Positions 27,376 to 41,600 of a stretch of DNA of 64,000 nt are shown in pieces. Source of the DNA: Archegozetes longisetosus (lineage: Eukaryota; Arthropoda; Arachnida; Sarcoptiformes; Trhypochthoniidae); the NCBI GenBank assembly GCA_018873245.2, contig JAEMBT020000004.1, positions 8,473,073-8,537,072 on the forward strand. The letters run 5' to 3'. The notes under the pieces are model-generated. The model had not been told where the DNA came from and did not search any database. It was given only the letters and a program-made list of their open reading frames with translations. Both the position numbers and the translations under genes were made by a program. Positions within the stretch are counted from its first letter, which is position 1. Each line of letters begins with the position of its first letter.

Positions 27376-30000
27376 GCTCAATGTACATCTATTCAGCATT
27401 GTTTTTATGCAAACAGATTTTCAAAGCTCGCAATTCTAAGCACAGTATTTCATACTCACATTAGATAAATCATTTCATATTTAACACTCATAACTTTGGA
27501 GAACTAATCCAGCCAAAGTGGCCCAAAACAAACACTTGAGAGGTTATGAATAATTTGGCTTTTGTCTACGATAAAACTCTTCCTTTTTGTGCTTCACGCT
27601 CACTTGCAGTTCTTTATTAGGTTAAACATATGGTTCTATCACATAAACTACATTTCTGATTAGAAAACTGACCAATTATTGGCTTCACGCACCCAATAAT
27701 GCCTTTTTTCAATCACTGGCTTTCACATGAATTCACGAATAACACGAATTTGCATGCCTTTAAATATTTGCAATCCTAACTATTTTAATAGTAAGCTGTT
27801 TCTCATTGTTAACTCGATTTTCATTTCAACAAACCTCGTTTAATTCATGTCAGACTGATTAGAGGAATGAACTTATGTCTCATTTAGCCAATCAATCAAT
27901 TGTTGAAAGATTGTGTCAAATTGCTTGATTCAGTGCAAAAATTGTGACTTACACAATTGTCGTTCGTGCTGTACGCCGCAAAATTAACAATTGTTTCACT
28001 CGAGATACAATTTCAATAAAACAAGTATTTATTCATTAATGTAGAAGTGATTCGCAGATTGATTTTGATTGCGTAAAAATGAATTATTGAAGTTCTCATT
28101 TATAAATGCATCATCTCATACAATGCCTATAAGAGCTGCACTTTAGGGTTTCAGTACAATAGCTAAAAATAGTTATAAATTGTCACAACTTTTAATAAAT
28201 TATTTTTGAAGAAAGCACAAATACCAAAGTTTGAGATTAATGAAACAAAAGTTATATTTGTTGAAATAGCAATTTATTCTAAGAAAATAAGCAGTAACAA
28301 CTTTAAACAATCAAAATACTGGAAATAATGGCTAATGTTTAAAAAAAACTATAAATTATTAATTTTATCAAATAATAAAACCTAGTGATGGCTGGCATAA
28401 AAGCTTGATTTAAGAGTTAAGATTTAGCATCCTTCATTTGACTTGATTGATGAAATTGTCAAATTGATCTCTGCAAGTAAATAAGAACTTAAACAGTTTA
28501 TTTTTCTGGACGCTATTTGAAAACAGAATAAATTTGTCAAATTTTCAATTAATCACTTATCTTGAAGCCTAAATCAAATATTATTGTAGGTCCTATTGAA
28601 TCTAATGAAATTTTGTTGAAAACCATTAGACTCAATATAGAGCATGATCAGAAGTAGTGATAGATCTGAAGAAGACTATACAATGTTTGTGATTTGCCGT
28701 ATCTTAAGCTGGTTTGTAGAGCAAAATAGAATTAATTTTTCAAACTCAAGATAGTAGGAGACAATACATAAGTGAATTTTAGCTTCACCTAACAGAGTAG
28801 TGTGTGGATGGTCTATAACATGAGCTTTACTTGTTTCCATCTAAGATTATTTTGACGCTATTGTAAACAAATGATTCATTAACTGCTAACTATTCTGTAG
28901 CAGCAAACTAGATAAAAGTGCGCTGCAATGAGAAACCACGAGTTCTTATGCCAATGTATCTATTCCAACCTAATATTATATAATTTAAGACTCTTTTCTT
29001 AGTTGTTTAGAGTACAAAGAAATCGCAGTTAAAAATTCACTTGAAAATCACACATGTCCCTAGCAATAAGATAGCAGCGGCACTTTTTTCGTAGCCACAC
29101 ATGCTTCTAAAGTCACTTGCTGTACTTGTAGCTGAATGTACTTTTGTCACTCTAAATGACACTGAGAGAAGAGGAAGACTTAAAAGAAGACTTAAGATTG
29201 AGATTTGAATAAGCCTTATTTGAAATTAATACTATATAATAAATAACTTATATGTGAACCACAGTCACAACACTATTTATTAAAGTTACGATAAGCTAAC
29301 CAATCAATCAATTGAAGCAAACGCTTGTCTTATGATTCAGGTCAGCAATTATTGGATTAATAAGAATAATAAAGTAATCAAATTTGGTTATGAGCTTATT
29401 CCACCAAATATTTATTGATTAAATATTTGATTTATTGGATTCTAATATGAAAAGAAGTCGAAAAAAGTCGAAAAAAGTTTGAGAAGCTATTAAATTATAG
29501 AATAAATTATCTCCTAGGAAAAAAATAAATTTGAATAAAATTTGACAATACTTTTCTTTTCGATTCCTCATTTATCATTTAGTTTGAATGTACTGAACAC
29601 ATGCAATATATATACAAATCTCGGTCATTGTGAACAGTGTGCCTGAACTGGCATTTGAATGCGATTTTTGCAAGAGTTGTTAAGAAATACTTTCTAAAAA
29701 CACATTGTTAGACACAACCGAGAACTGAGTAAAGCCCAAAAGAATCTTAAAGGATTGGGTTAGATAAAAGCATCAATCTTATTCGTCTCTCTGTCTCTCT
29801 TTTGCTTCAATAGGAGAAACCTTACCGTCTATGCAGCCCAACAACTGGTAAAAAGAGAATTTAAACCTCCACTTAATATCTTCTGTATAGATTAAAAGAT
29901 GCTGTTTCCAAATGTTTGCAACTTTAAGAATAGAATCGAAGATGCACTTCAATTCTGATCTTTCCACTATTGTTGTTAAACGTGTGAGAATTGAGAAAAC

Positions 30001-33000
30001 ATGTTAAACTTTCTTCTACTTATACTTCTTCTTATATTTGGTGAGTAAACAAATTAATTTTTTATCTTTAAATTCACTCTCACATAAACTTTTACTTTTA
30101 TAACTGTTACAATGTGAACACTTTATGTAAAATGACAAACAACCTGATAAGAAATAAGTAGATTTAGTTAATTGAATGAGAAAAGATTTCAGTTGAATTT
30201 TATAAAATGCCTTCTCTTAGAATTATCATTTCAGTAGTAGTAGATTACGTGGTCTTATCTTTGTTTACGAATAGTTAACTGTGTTAGCGACGTATCTCCT
30301 ATTGTTGCTAGACCATCAAAATCATCTAATATGAAAGTTCCACCTCAGGCTAATCAATTGGTTGTAATCTAATTTTTATCAATCCATACACGTGTTTATC
30401 ACACCAATCAATACCTGTTTAACAAATTGTTAGACTAAATTAGAGAAAATAGTTAAAAATGAAAAACAACCCATTAAATGGTGTGAAATAATGAAAGAAT
30501 CTAGCATCTTTATACATCTATTTTGAAGTTTTTAGATAAAAAGCAATTGTTTGACTCATTCCGTAAAGTTAGAGTGAAGCAGTCATTAGCACCGTTAGCA
30601 ACTCTTACAGGGTTAAACAAAAATAGATTTAGTCGAGTAAGTGTGCAATAAAAGCCCAAATGTGTTTTAAACTTTAAGCTTTAAAACTACGTCACTATTC
30701 GATAAATTTGTTTAAAATAACTCCTCCGTTAATACGTGATAACTGGTCATAATTGGACTTGGGCTCATTTGCAGAATTTGATGTAAACACAAGTTAGAAG
30801 GGCAATATTTCCTCAAAAATGCGAACCAAAGGATGAGATTCTAGAACAGATGACTTGCATTTGTTTGTCTCATACACTATTGAAGTGATGTTAGTTTTGG
30901 TTGAATAAGCGTCAACATTTCGAACTGCTTTTAATGATTTTTCTCATGACTCGCGAGCAATAAATACAATGAAAGCAAAGAAATATACACTAAATGCGTG
31001 ATTAACAGATGATTTGTCACAAAAGTTTTTGATAATTTTCTAAAGAAAACAAGTTTTAGTGAAAAGAGTTTTAATTTGAATCGATATTCTTAATGAATAA
31101 AAGTTTTGGAGCTTTGCTGGTCATTAGATGTATAAATGATTAAAAACTCGATTTGAAACTAGTTAACTGTTTTAATCTGTCAACTCTTCCAACCCTTTTA
31201 ATGAGAACAGCATTCATTTGCTGATCAATTCTAGAAATAAATTGAAGGCAAAAGTTATTTTTTAAAGAGTTAAGAGAAAGTTGCGTTTCAGCTATTTATC
31301 TATATTGAAATAATTTTTCATTTTGAGAATCATGTTTTGGTTCTGAAAGATTTGCAGTTAGACAAACTCGTTGTTTAGTGCTAAACAGTTAGGATGAATA
31401 GAATTATAGTGAAAAATTTAAATGAAAATCTTGTAAAAAATGATAAATGTATGACAAACCCCAAGCCTCTAAAGAGTTAAGTTTGATAAAAAAGAAGAGA
31501 GACTCTAAGCAGAGCAGCGACATGCAAAAAGCAATCCTATTGAACGGCAACGTGAATAATTATTAAAGCAGCCATCAATTTAAATCAGCCAAGTCAAGAT
31601 CAGATCTCTGGATTGTGTATAAACTTAGTTTCAGTGCCTCAATTTTATATAAATGATTAAATAACAAAATCATATCAAGTATAAAATACTTCTATACAAA
31701 TATTTCGATGATTTATTACCAAAAGACAAGTGCAGTTCAACTATGCTTTTCCTTATTTCAAATTAACTTGCCTCGAAAATTTGAACATTCTAATTTATTA
31801 GAATCTAGCAAATTAATTGATGTTTCAATTTTTTCTACTTAATACGATCTTATTTAACAAAAAGTATAGGTCCCTGCAATACAGTAATCAAATTTTGTTT
31901 TTCCATCACCATATAATATTTCAAAGTTTTTTCAAATCCCTAACCAGTAGAGCTAAACTGAAGAGTTCAACAGAATTGAAAACTTTAACAAACAAAAATA
32001 AGAACCAACTTCATTTGTCAAGTTTTCTTATCATTTTACATAATCTTGTATATTTTAGTCAGTTGATAGTAAAGATTATTTTTCGATTCTATAAGACTTA
32101 AACAAATGATTGAATTTGGATTGATTTTTAACCAGAATCTGTAATGGGACTGCGTCTGATAATGTTGGACGTGCCCTCGCCTTCATATGTGGGAGAATCG
32201 GTAGAACTGACTTGTAGTTATGATCTTGGAGATGATCGACTTTATTCTGTTAAATGGTTTGTCATAATGTTATTACTTTTAAAAAATGCATAACTAAAAT
32301 AGATTGTAATATAGAATATCGAATAAAATCATTTAAACACTAGTACTGAATATAACAGTTTTATTTTTATCAACGCATTATCTTTTCACTTATGATAAAT
32401 TGATGCGAAAGACTGCTATAACAATAATTCATTGATATATTTAGGTATAAAAATGACGTCGAGTTTTATAGGTAAGAGTTGGCTTTATCTTACATATTGA
32501 CCAAATTTTATAAACTCAAGTATTCACAGAACAGTTCAAATGCATAGAATTTATCATATAATATGTAAATTAAATTATGATCTGTTTATTTTTCTCTTAA
32601 ACTCCAAAACCAAAACCCAAGATATGTCCCAAAGGTATGTGATATTAAATTATTGATTCGAAAACTTCTAACAAAGTTGTTACTGATTAGGATTGGCCAC
32701 CCGGACAGTTCCTACCGATGCCTGGAATAAGAGTTGATGTAAAAATAGATTTTGCGATAAATATAACGGTTTATTAGAGCAATAAAACTATATAACAGGG
32801 TTTTAAATTTTTATTAGCTGTCAAAATCGGGTAGAAATTCAGTATTTCTCAAGCAGGTTGATATTCACACGGCTGGTGTTTATAGGTGTTTATCGTTGCA
32901 ATAATATTATCGTAAATATTATCCCTAATAAATTTATATTAACTACTCATTCCATATTTAGGTGTGAAGTTTCCGCAGAGGCACCATCTTTTGTTACCGC

Positions 33001-35436
33001 TGAGGGCCAGAAAGTTCTCGAAGTTACAGGTAACATCTCATTAATTAATTCTTCAACTTATATTGGATTAGTTTAGGGCAGTGTCTGTCAAGCGCTTCTA
33101 TCTCGGCAACACTCACACTAATTAATTATAGCGTCCGATCCCCTAAAGACTCAATTATATTTAATAGACTAAAAGTTAAAAAATATAATTAATAACTCTT
33201 TTTTGTTAGAAGGGTTGAGCTTGAGTTCTAGCTTTTCTTCGCAAATAAGATTTGTCTAACACATAGTTTTGTAAGTTAAAAATAGCATACTTTAATGACT
33301 TGGATTTGCATATTTTATGAACTGGTAAGAAGTGGAGGCTTTCCGCACAGATATGATAGCATTGCAATTATGTTATTATTGCGTAAGAAGACTATAAATT
33401 GTTTCATGAGTTGAGTGTAATGTAAACATAACACTTTATACCGAAAGCATAAAAGCCTCTACTACTCAAAAATGAATGATTGAGTCCCATAGAAATGGCT
33501 TAATTGATAACTTAACAATTCGCAAACAGCTATAAAGAGCTATAAAGGTATTGAACTAGGGCTTATAAAAGCTTTAGTCAACTATAATTTTGAATCTCCC
33601 TATTGGCAAATCTCTTTACGTCTAATTGTAACCTTTTCACTGACCCAAAACACTGTCTGACATTGACTAGTTTTATCCAATTCGTGACTCAACCAATAAT
33701 TTGTCTCAATCTTTCGTCAACTCTAACCGATTGAATGTGAAAATTTGAAAACTCAACCATAGTTTATAATAGAGTAATAATCCATTACTCAGTTGAGAAT
33801 CGCGTGCTTTGTTGTACTGAACCAATAAAATCACATTTTGTTCCCTAGCTAAAGCTAACTATCATTGGTTTCAGTTGGCTTTTAAAAAGATCTTCAGCTC
33901 TCTATTCATGAGTTTCACTCAATACAACTGATTCGGAAGAAAATAATTGAATCAGATTCTTAATACCTGTTCAGCGTTTGCACCATTTTTTGCAGAACAT
34001 TGACTTTTGCAAATTGCTAAGAATCTGACTTTCAATTTGATGCCAGTATAAATACAAGTCTTATTTGCTTTTATGATAAGAGGTTTACTCTTATTCCTGA
34101 AGAAACCAATTATAGATTCAATAATAAGATTTATATAAATATTAGATATCCTTTCGACTTATAATTCATAAATGAACAGAATCTGATGCCATTTTTATTG
34201 AACCAATTCTAGTAAATCTGAAAAAATCGATATTTAATGATATACAAGTTAGTATCGAAGGAACTCGAAGCGAAAACTGTTTCTTTTAACCAATGTTTAT
34301 CCAGCGACAAGTACAACAAGAAGTGAAGAGCACTATAATAGCGCTGGAAACAAGTTTAGGTGATTATAAAATGAAAAAAGCGTTAGATAAGAGAGCGGTA
34401 AAACAATTGATTAAGCTCCAAGAGACCTGGAGCTAGGGTTACACTGGAAGCTAGTGTGAGCATTCTTAGTTCCGATATCTTCATAGTATCAAACATTCTC
34501 TTATTCAATATTGGTTTTGAATAACAAACTAATTTCTGAGAAACTAGTTAAATTTGAAATAATCACTAAGTTTTTTAAATGTTGTTTTAGTTCTTCCACT
34601 GAGTGGACCAGATATAACAGGCAGTCGACCAAGATACAAAATAGGAGATATAGGTATCCATTATTTTGATTGTAAATACTATTTTATAGAGTGTTTTATT
34701 TTCATTAGCGTATTCTTCAAGTGCTAAATAGCGAATTTATACTCGTCTTTATAATACTAAAGTTACAATATATTAATCTCTTTTATTACACTTTTATAGT
34801 ATCGTTGAATTGCACTTCTGCGAAAAGTAAGCCCTCGGCGTCATTAAAGTGGTAAGAATTCAGTTTTTATGAAGTGAAGATACGATTGGAATAAATTTTA
34901 TTTGTTTTAATTTTTTCTGTGCAATCAATAAATTTGGCGAACTCATGAAACATCAGGTACATTAACGATCAAGAAGTAAGTGTTTGTTTACCTAACTATG
35001 ATTTACATAAAAAGCGAGCTGAAAATTAATTGAAAACACATCTAATTGAATGTGAGGCACATGTTTGCTTACATACATTAATACTTCATTCCTGCAATTC
35101 TAGACTGGCAGTGAGTACGAAACTATCTACTCAACTACTCTTCATTCTGATGGACTCGAGACCAGTAGTTTAAGCCTCAGATTTGTTACTAACGAGAAGG
35201 TTTGAGAAGTTGAGAGAAAAATAAAATCATATAAGATTTAGATTTGGTGCTTAAGTTTTTTCTGAAGCGTATATTTTATATTTAACTTATAAAGCATTTT
35301 AGAAATGGCAACAATATGAGATTAAAATGTACTGCAACCATATCACGAATTCATACGATGAGCAATGAAGCGTTGGTTGCCGGAGAAGTGGATATGAAAT
35401 CTTCAGGGTTGCATATAAGCGAAAACCTGAGTCAAG
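30001..35436 (+). CDS. Beaten-path (Beat) family Ig-domain protein, 3' end not found
   Basis: Beat proteins are secreted or membrane-anchored neuronal Ig proteins that bind Side receptors and steer axons. Exons seen: 30001-30040, 32136-32256, 32445-32471, 32622-32634, 32691-32738, 32818-32885, 32962-33029, 34591-34653, 34800-34851, 34957-34975, 35104-35199, 35295-35436. All junctions are GT-AG and phases agree (252 codons plus one base). Residues 1-13 are a hydrophobic signal peptide. Ig1 has Cys40, Trp54 and Cys107, with family motifs LYSVKWYK, PPGQF and YRCEVSAEAPSF. Ig2 has Cys154, Trp167 and Cys217 and ends HFRNGNNMRLKCTATI. The acceptor of the last exon is AAAG (AG at 35293-35294), not the stronger TTTTAG at 35296-35301, because only the former keeps the conserved frame. 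Intron 1 (2.1 kb) and intron 7 (1.6 kb) are long. Reading past the last donor gives a stop at 35639, but through a minisatellite, so the C-terminal anchor exon is probably missing. Which beat paralogue this is cannot be told. Confidence 0.88.
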
Positions 35437-35437
35437 G

Positions 35438-35511
35438 TATACATTCTGTTAGTATACTCTGTATACATTCTGTTAGTACACTCTGTATACGGAGCGTTAG
35501 TATACACTCTG
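35438..35511. repeat. 24-bp TATACATTCTGTTAG minisatellite, three copies
   Basis: Copies at 35438-35461 and 35462-35485 differ by one base; a third copy of 26 bases follows with more changes. It begins next to the donor site of the last recovered Beat exon, so the open frame continuing to 35639 runs through repeat DNA and is probably intronic. The core resembles the repeats at 11126 and 53078. Confidence 0.9.
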
Positions 35512-35639
35512 TTAGGACTTATGCTATTCATACCAGTTCTAGCTTGACAATAAAACATACTCTCTTCCCACAATTCTATACATTCTTCAAATATCAACTA
35601 TTGCACAATAGATTTCTTTTAAAAGATCAGAAAACTTGA

Positions 35640-38600
35640 GAATTTGATTTTGGAGTGTATTTGAAATTTCATTATAAACAACTAATAAGAAATGTATTGT
35701 GTACAAGTCAATAGTTGTGTTTTGATTGAGTGTTCAATAGACCAAAATGAAATGAAACTTTGATTATACCAATATAGAGAGTGAGACAAAAGAAAATAGT
35801 GTAAGATTTGAGAAGAGAAACGTTTTAGTAATTGAATTATTTGATGTTTACCTAACAGTGAGAGACAGAGCTGCATCAATTGTAAAGAGGAGTAGGGAAT
35901 GGAATATACTATTGTTTTGGTGCTTTTGCCTATTAAGCTCCCTACTAACTTTAATACAGCATCAATTCATTCTATAGACTGTTTTATCGCCTAAAACTCA
36001 CTCCTGGCTCTACCATACCTCTCATCGTAATTATATATTCCTAGTGACTATCAATTTTAACTTCATATGACTACTCATTTTATTCTACAATCTCTCACAC
36101 AATCAGCTAAAGTGAATCAGTGCGTGTTCGCCCACATTTCTTACATGAATTGTGATATTGAAAAATATTGAGCCAATCAATGACATGTAACTTAACTGTG
36201 AGACCATTTCACTTAACCATAGATAATATTGCGATAGTGTCCTCAATCACGATTGTTAGCATCCGAAGTGATGGTTCAATACTGCGATACGATTGAGATT
36301 ATGATACATTGTCTGATAAGTTTTAAGCGCCAAGTGCACTCATCAGTTATTTTGGAGTCCAGATGAGCCAATCCAAGTCATACATGCAAAGATTCAAGTG
36401 ATTTCCCAAGTGAACCAATGCATCTCATGATGAAGACATCACAATACTTACAACAGCTTTACTGTACTGTATATATAAGGGATGTATGTTTATATATAAC
36501 AATATAATAATAGTATATATACACATATATATATACTGAAACTGCACTAGTGCTCTCTCTCTCTATATATATATTATATGATAGAATAAAAATAATGTGT
36601 AAATATATAGCCAAATTAGACCAACGCTGCCTAATTCTGCCGCAATAGCCGACAACCACTTTTCTGTGTCAAAAAGACAAAGAAAAAAGATAACTATTTT
36701 AGATTGGTGATGATATGCTATTGAAAAAGTAGAAAGAATATATGTAGAAGTAATGGTCGATCGTTTTAAGTTTAATGGTTGACATGCATCACAAGTAATA
36801 ATGGCTGTTCACTAGTAAAGTGTAACTATCTAATGAAGCTTTACTAAATCCACCATCTAATATAACGTTTTAATGCTATAAAGGTTTCTATTGAATAATA
36901 AAATGCTAGCATGTTATGTATATATTGTAACTTATTTGTACTGAGCATATAATGTAAAATACAATACTTGTATTGATTTCAATTAGCAATTGTTATGCAC
37001 ATAAGTCAGTTTGTTGGTAAATGAGATAAAAGTGATCCTTCTTATAATATAACTATAATACAGTTTAATGTTTTGGGGCACTACAACACTTGATTGCTGT
37101 AATAACTATTTACTTTAACAACTTTTATTTTTTTCTCCTCAACAAACTTCGCTTAATCTGTACCTCACAAACCAAAGGTATACCAAATTAAAACACATCT
37201 CATTTCAATTATTTATAATGTTTTACGTCTATAAAACAGATAGTACCACTCACTGGTTCGTATGAGAATACTTCAAATATAGATAGTATTAGTGTAATTG
37301 ACTTAATCAGAAAAACAGCGAAAAATAGTCATTTAGATATTACTTTCTTCTCACCTCAATAAGTAAGATATCGCTCAACGGATGTCATTTAATGTTAGAA
37401 GAGGTCAATCTTCTGTGTTATAGATTTACCTTTTTATATATCAAATATTGATCATATGGAGAAATTGAAAATGCATTCTAAATATATGCACGATAGTCAC
37501 GATATGCTATGTTTCGATCTATTCTAATGTCTATTTTTTATTATAATCGTTTGTTTATTGAGTTCAATTTCGCGATTATTGTATAAATATCTCACTCTCA
37601 TCAACAGCTAGAAATGGTTTAAAATAGATATAAGTTCTTATATTGCTTATAATGAATCTCTGCCTATAAATAGTTGTGCAGTCAATCAATATTGCTATTC
37701 TAATGCAACGAATTCGACTTACAATCAGGTATTATAGCTTAGAGCTTTATAAAGCTTAATAATTTATAACTGTCTTCATGATTAACAATATGAATGAAAT
37801 TTTGCAAAATATCATGCAAAAAATGCCGAGTACACTGCTACTGCAATTTTAATTTTAAATCACTAAAATTAAATGCAAAGTTTGAGATTTTTTCAATATC
37901 ATTAGCTATGATTTAAAGTAAGCATTAGAAAAGATTATTTTGAACTAAAGCTCAAAGCTTTCAAAACATTAGAGTTAGAGTCACCAAATTGATAAACTTT
38001 GAGCACAGTCTTTATTTCATGCTCATAAACAGAACTAAACTAAACTATTTTTCATATATTTTTTGATTGCAAAGATTCATTATGCTGCTAAAGTTTGAAG
38101 ATAAAAAATATTTGGCAAAAAGCTCATTAACCTCATGAAAAATGCATGAGTGACAAAACGTGCCGATCGTGTTTTAACTTACATGCCAGTCAAGAGTTAG
38201 TTACTAACAGCATGCAGTCTACGCAAACTTACTTTATCAAACTTGAAGATTTTTCATAAAATATATCAACAATAAACAAAACAATATAAGTAAAAATGAC
38301 ACTTAATATATCAAACAACTTTCTAATAGGCTTTACTACGTGCACCATGAGTTACAATCGAGTCACTGCTTTACGTGTTTAGTGTAGGTATAGTTTGTTT
38401 GATTGAAAAACTCATTTTTAAAACTTTTCTAGTGCGGGTAAAACAGTTAAAGATTAATTTAAAAATAATTTTAGATTAATTCTAAGTTGTATTAAAGATA
38501 CGCCCGAGATTGAGGAGCAGAGTATAGACTGAAATAACATTAGTTTATAATTAATTACAGGATAAGAACATAATGTTGAAGAATAAAGATATATAGAAAA

Positions 38601-41600
38601 TCAATATTAACTAAGTAAAAGAAATTCATACTCATGTGCTTTTTCAGGACAATTTAATTTATTAGCCTTCAGGACTCATACTCTAATAGTTGAATCTTCA
38701 AAAAAATTCACTTTTATCATAATTGCGACTCATGCAAATTCTAAGTTTTTATTATGTCATTTTTTCTAATTCAACTAGATCAAATGACTCCAGTCGACAA
38801 CTATCAAGTTTTTCACTATTGCTTCAAATTACAGTAGGTTAATTGCATCACATCATTGATTATATCACCCATTCTCTAACATTAAATCTACATTTTGGGA
38901 ATAATTTAGCCTTATCTACCAAAAAACTATTTATTTTGAGGTTAACATAACAAAATTTAACATTAATTATTATCATTATTGATTCCATGCAACAATAATT
39001 AAGTGCAATTCATGTCGTTATTGCTTCATATTTCCAGAATAGATTCTACTCTTCAAAATTGCAAACTTAAGAATAAAATGAGCTGATTTTGAACAGTCGT
39101 AGTCATTTTTACGAGATTTCTAATAAAATGTCAAATTTAAAAGTAAGTCGTGTCACACCACACTATCGGTAAGCTATTCACACGGAATAAGAAAACTGAA
39201 GGTTGGCTGACTCAATTTACTTGAAAAGTATGTTCTGTTGCCATCCAATAAAAGAAGAAAAGCTCAATTATTTATAACTATCGTTTTATTTTTGTTTAAT
39301 AGAAGCTTGTGTTTAATTTTTTTTTTTTTAGAAAATTCTATTGACCTTTTAATTCAAAACAGATTAATTGAAATATTTTACTACTTTCCGACATGAAAAT
39401 AAAGCAAAATTCAGCGAAAACACGCTGTTTGCAAGTTTCTGATTTGATGGGTTTGCACGCAATCCGACATTTTAATTACTGAAAAACTTTTTCATCCAGT
39501 ATTATGAGCATAATTACACAGCAATTGCTTTTAAGAGTGCGTTGCAATACAAAAAAAGTGTGGTTTATGCAAAATTTATAAGTTTAGGTTCACTATGATT
39601 GAGCCCTTAACTAATGGAAAGTTACATAAAAGCGTTTAAAAATTAGATACGTGTCTAGAAATTGAAAGAGTGAAGATCTGCTCAAACCTTTCATTAGACA
39701 ATCAGTAATTAACATACGAATGATTTATTCCTTCCAAAAACTTCTTTGGATCACGAGATAACTGAATTTGTGACATTAATACAAATGAATATTAACCTAA
39801 AAAATTGGAAAAGTTATGATATCTGAGAACTAAAAATAATTTTTCTTAGCCAATAAGTTTGACATAATTAATGAGTTGATTAGAGTTGATGTTATTGAGA
39901 GAAAGCTTAGATAAGAAACCAGAAATAGTTGACATTTTTGATAGTAAGGCATTTGAGGTAAAAACGTTTTCATAGTAAAAAGTATTGAGTGGTAAGTCTG
40001 TGTTTAGTGATCCGTTTCACTGTTCGTACAGCTGTTCTGTTTTATGTTCAATCCATAGCAAACTAAAGCAAAACGTGTTATCATAGAAATAAAGCAAAAC
40101 ATTTTGGTTCATATGATTTTTTGTTTCACACAATCACATAAATATATTGATATGTCTGAATGACTCCTTTTTGGCGAGAACTTGATAGTTAAGGGCCGCA
40201 AAACTATAACAAGATAAGATTGAAGAAAAGCTTTTATTTTATTTGAGAGTTTAGCCCATCGATTGACATAAGTGAGCAAATGTTGGGCTATGTTTCTCTT
40301 ATTTATAATTGATTTGACGCATTACACTCTACCAAAAACTAACATCATAATTCCAAATATCAACATCAATCACTGCTTATTCACCACTAGAAGATTCTCT
40401 TTTTAAATTTTCGTCAACCGAATCATGGTTAAGTCGAAATTTGATCACGAATTTGTTTTAGTCAGCAAATTGAAATCAAGTCGGAAACTAGATTTCATTA
40501 CTTTGATACCAATCAAGCAAATATAGTATTCAGAAGGCTTTAAACATTAAACAAAATTTATTGGATTCTTAATTCAACCGAAAGAAGATGTATTCGAAAA
40601 ATAATTATAAAGGTCTTATTCCCCAAATAGCAGGTCGTATTCTGTTACAGTTTATCGATAAATACAACTATTTATTTTTTTTATTACTACCATTTCGCTT
40701 AAATCTATAAGACCAAAAATATTTATTACTTTTTCATAAGGATTAAGACTTAAAAAGAGTATTACTGTAAGAAAATATTTGGAAGTTTTGTTAGAAGAAT
40801 GAAAAAAGTTAGTCTTGCAGCAGTTAGAGAGTGAGACAGGAGCGGAATTGTGCACGTTATTACTAACTGACTACTGCTGACTTGTCACAGCAATCGGTAT
40901 TATTAGAGCTCCTAAAGTATCATATCATACATTATTGGTCTTTCGAGTGCTAAACTCATTTAACTTAAAAGCATCACTTGTCTCAATGTTTGTCTCGAGA
41001 AACTGTTAATCTATATTCTAATCAAATGCCAGACTATAGATGTGATGTTAATTTCAAGAGTTATGCAAACAAAGAGCTTCAGCACGAATTTAGCATATCT
41101 TTCTCTAGCGATTCACAACAATAATAGGAACAGTCAGTATAGAAAAACTCAATTATAAGCCAAATAGCTATAATGTCAATAGTGATACAGCGAAAAACTT
41201 AATGGTCCGAGATAGCAACAAGTATAAGGTCGTTGCTATGTCAACCTGCTTATGACGCGCATCAATTTGTAACTAAATTTGATTTCTAATTTTGTTTGAT
41301 TGCTATACTGAATATGAGGTAAGTCTATTTATATCGGATATATTATGTTTTATAGAAAGTATTCCATCACAACACTAAACTCCTGGTTGCTATTGTAGAT
41401 TACTAAGAGTTCGAGTGTACATAAGTAGATGCTATAATAAGTTTAGTTGTTCCATAGTGTGGTGTTATTTGAAACTTTTACACCATTTTTTACTATCATT
41501 ACTGCTATGACAAAATGGTATGAGAAAAAGTTTAGTATCGAAATCACTCACTTATGGAGTGATGTGAAACCATTTTCTATTTTGTAAGGAATGGGCATTT

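Larger units (their letters stand above)
23992..30000. other. Intergenic A+T-rich DNA upstream of the Beat-like gene
   Basis: No exon could be supported. The only notable items are the GA tract at 26062, the inverted repeat at 27302 and a pyrimidine-rich stretch at about 29780-29815. The last 200 bases probably include the promoter and 5' untranslated region of the Beat-like gene that starts at 30001, but no TATA box or initiator could be assigned with confidence. Open frames at 24111-24308 and 26960-27166 are short and have no recognisable product. Confidence 0.55.

Noticed and set aside
35437..35639. Repeat-encoded tail as the true C-terminus of the Beat-like protein
   Set aside because: The sequence directly follows a usable donor, is a minisatellite and resembles no Beat tail. 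It is kept only as an alternative.
39880..39980. Short protein-like frame ending KPEIVDIFDSKAFE before a GTAAAA donor
   Set aside because: Only about 28 codons, no clear acceptor in phase and no neighbouring exon.
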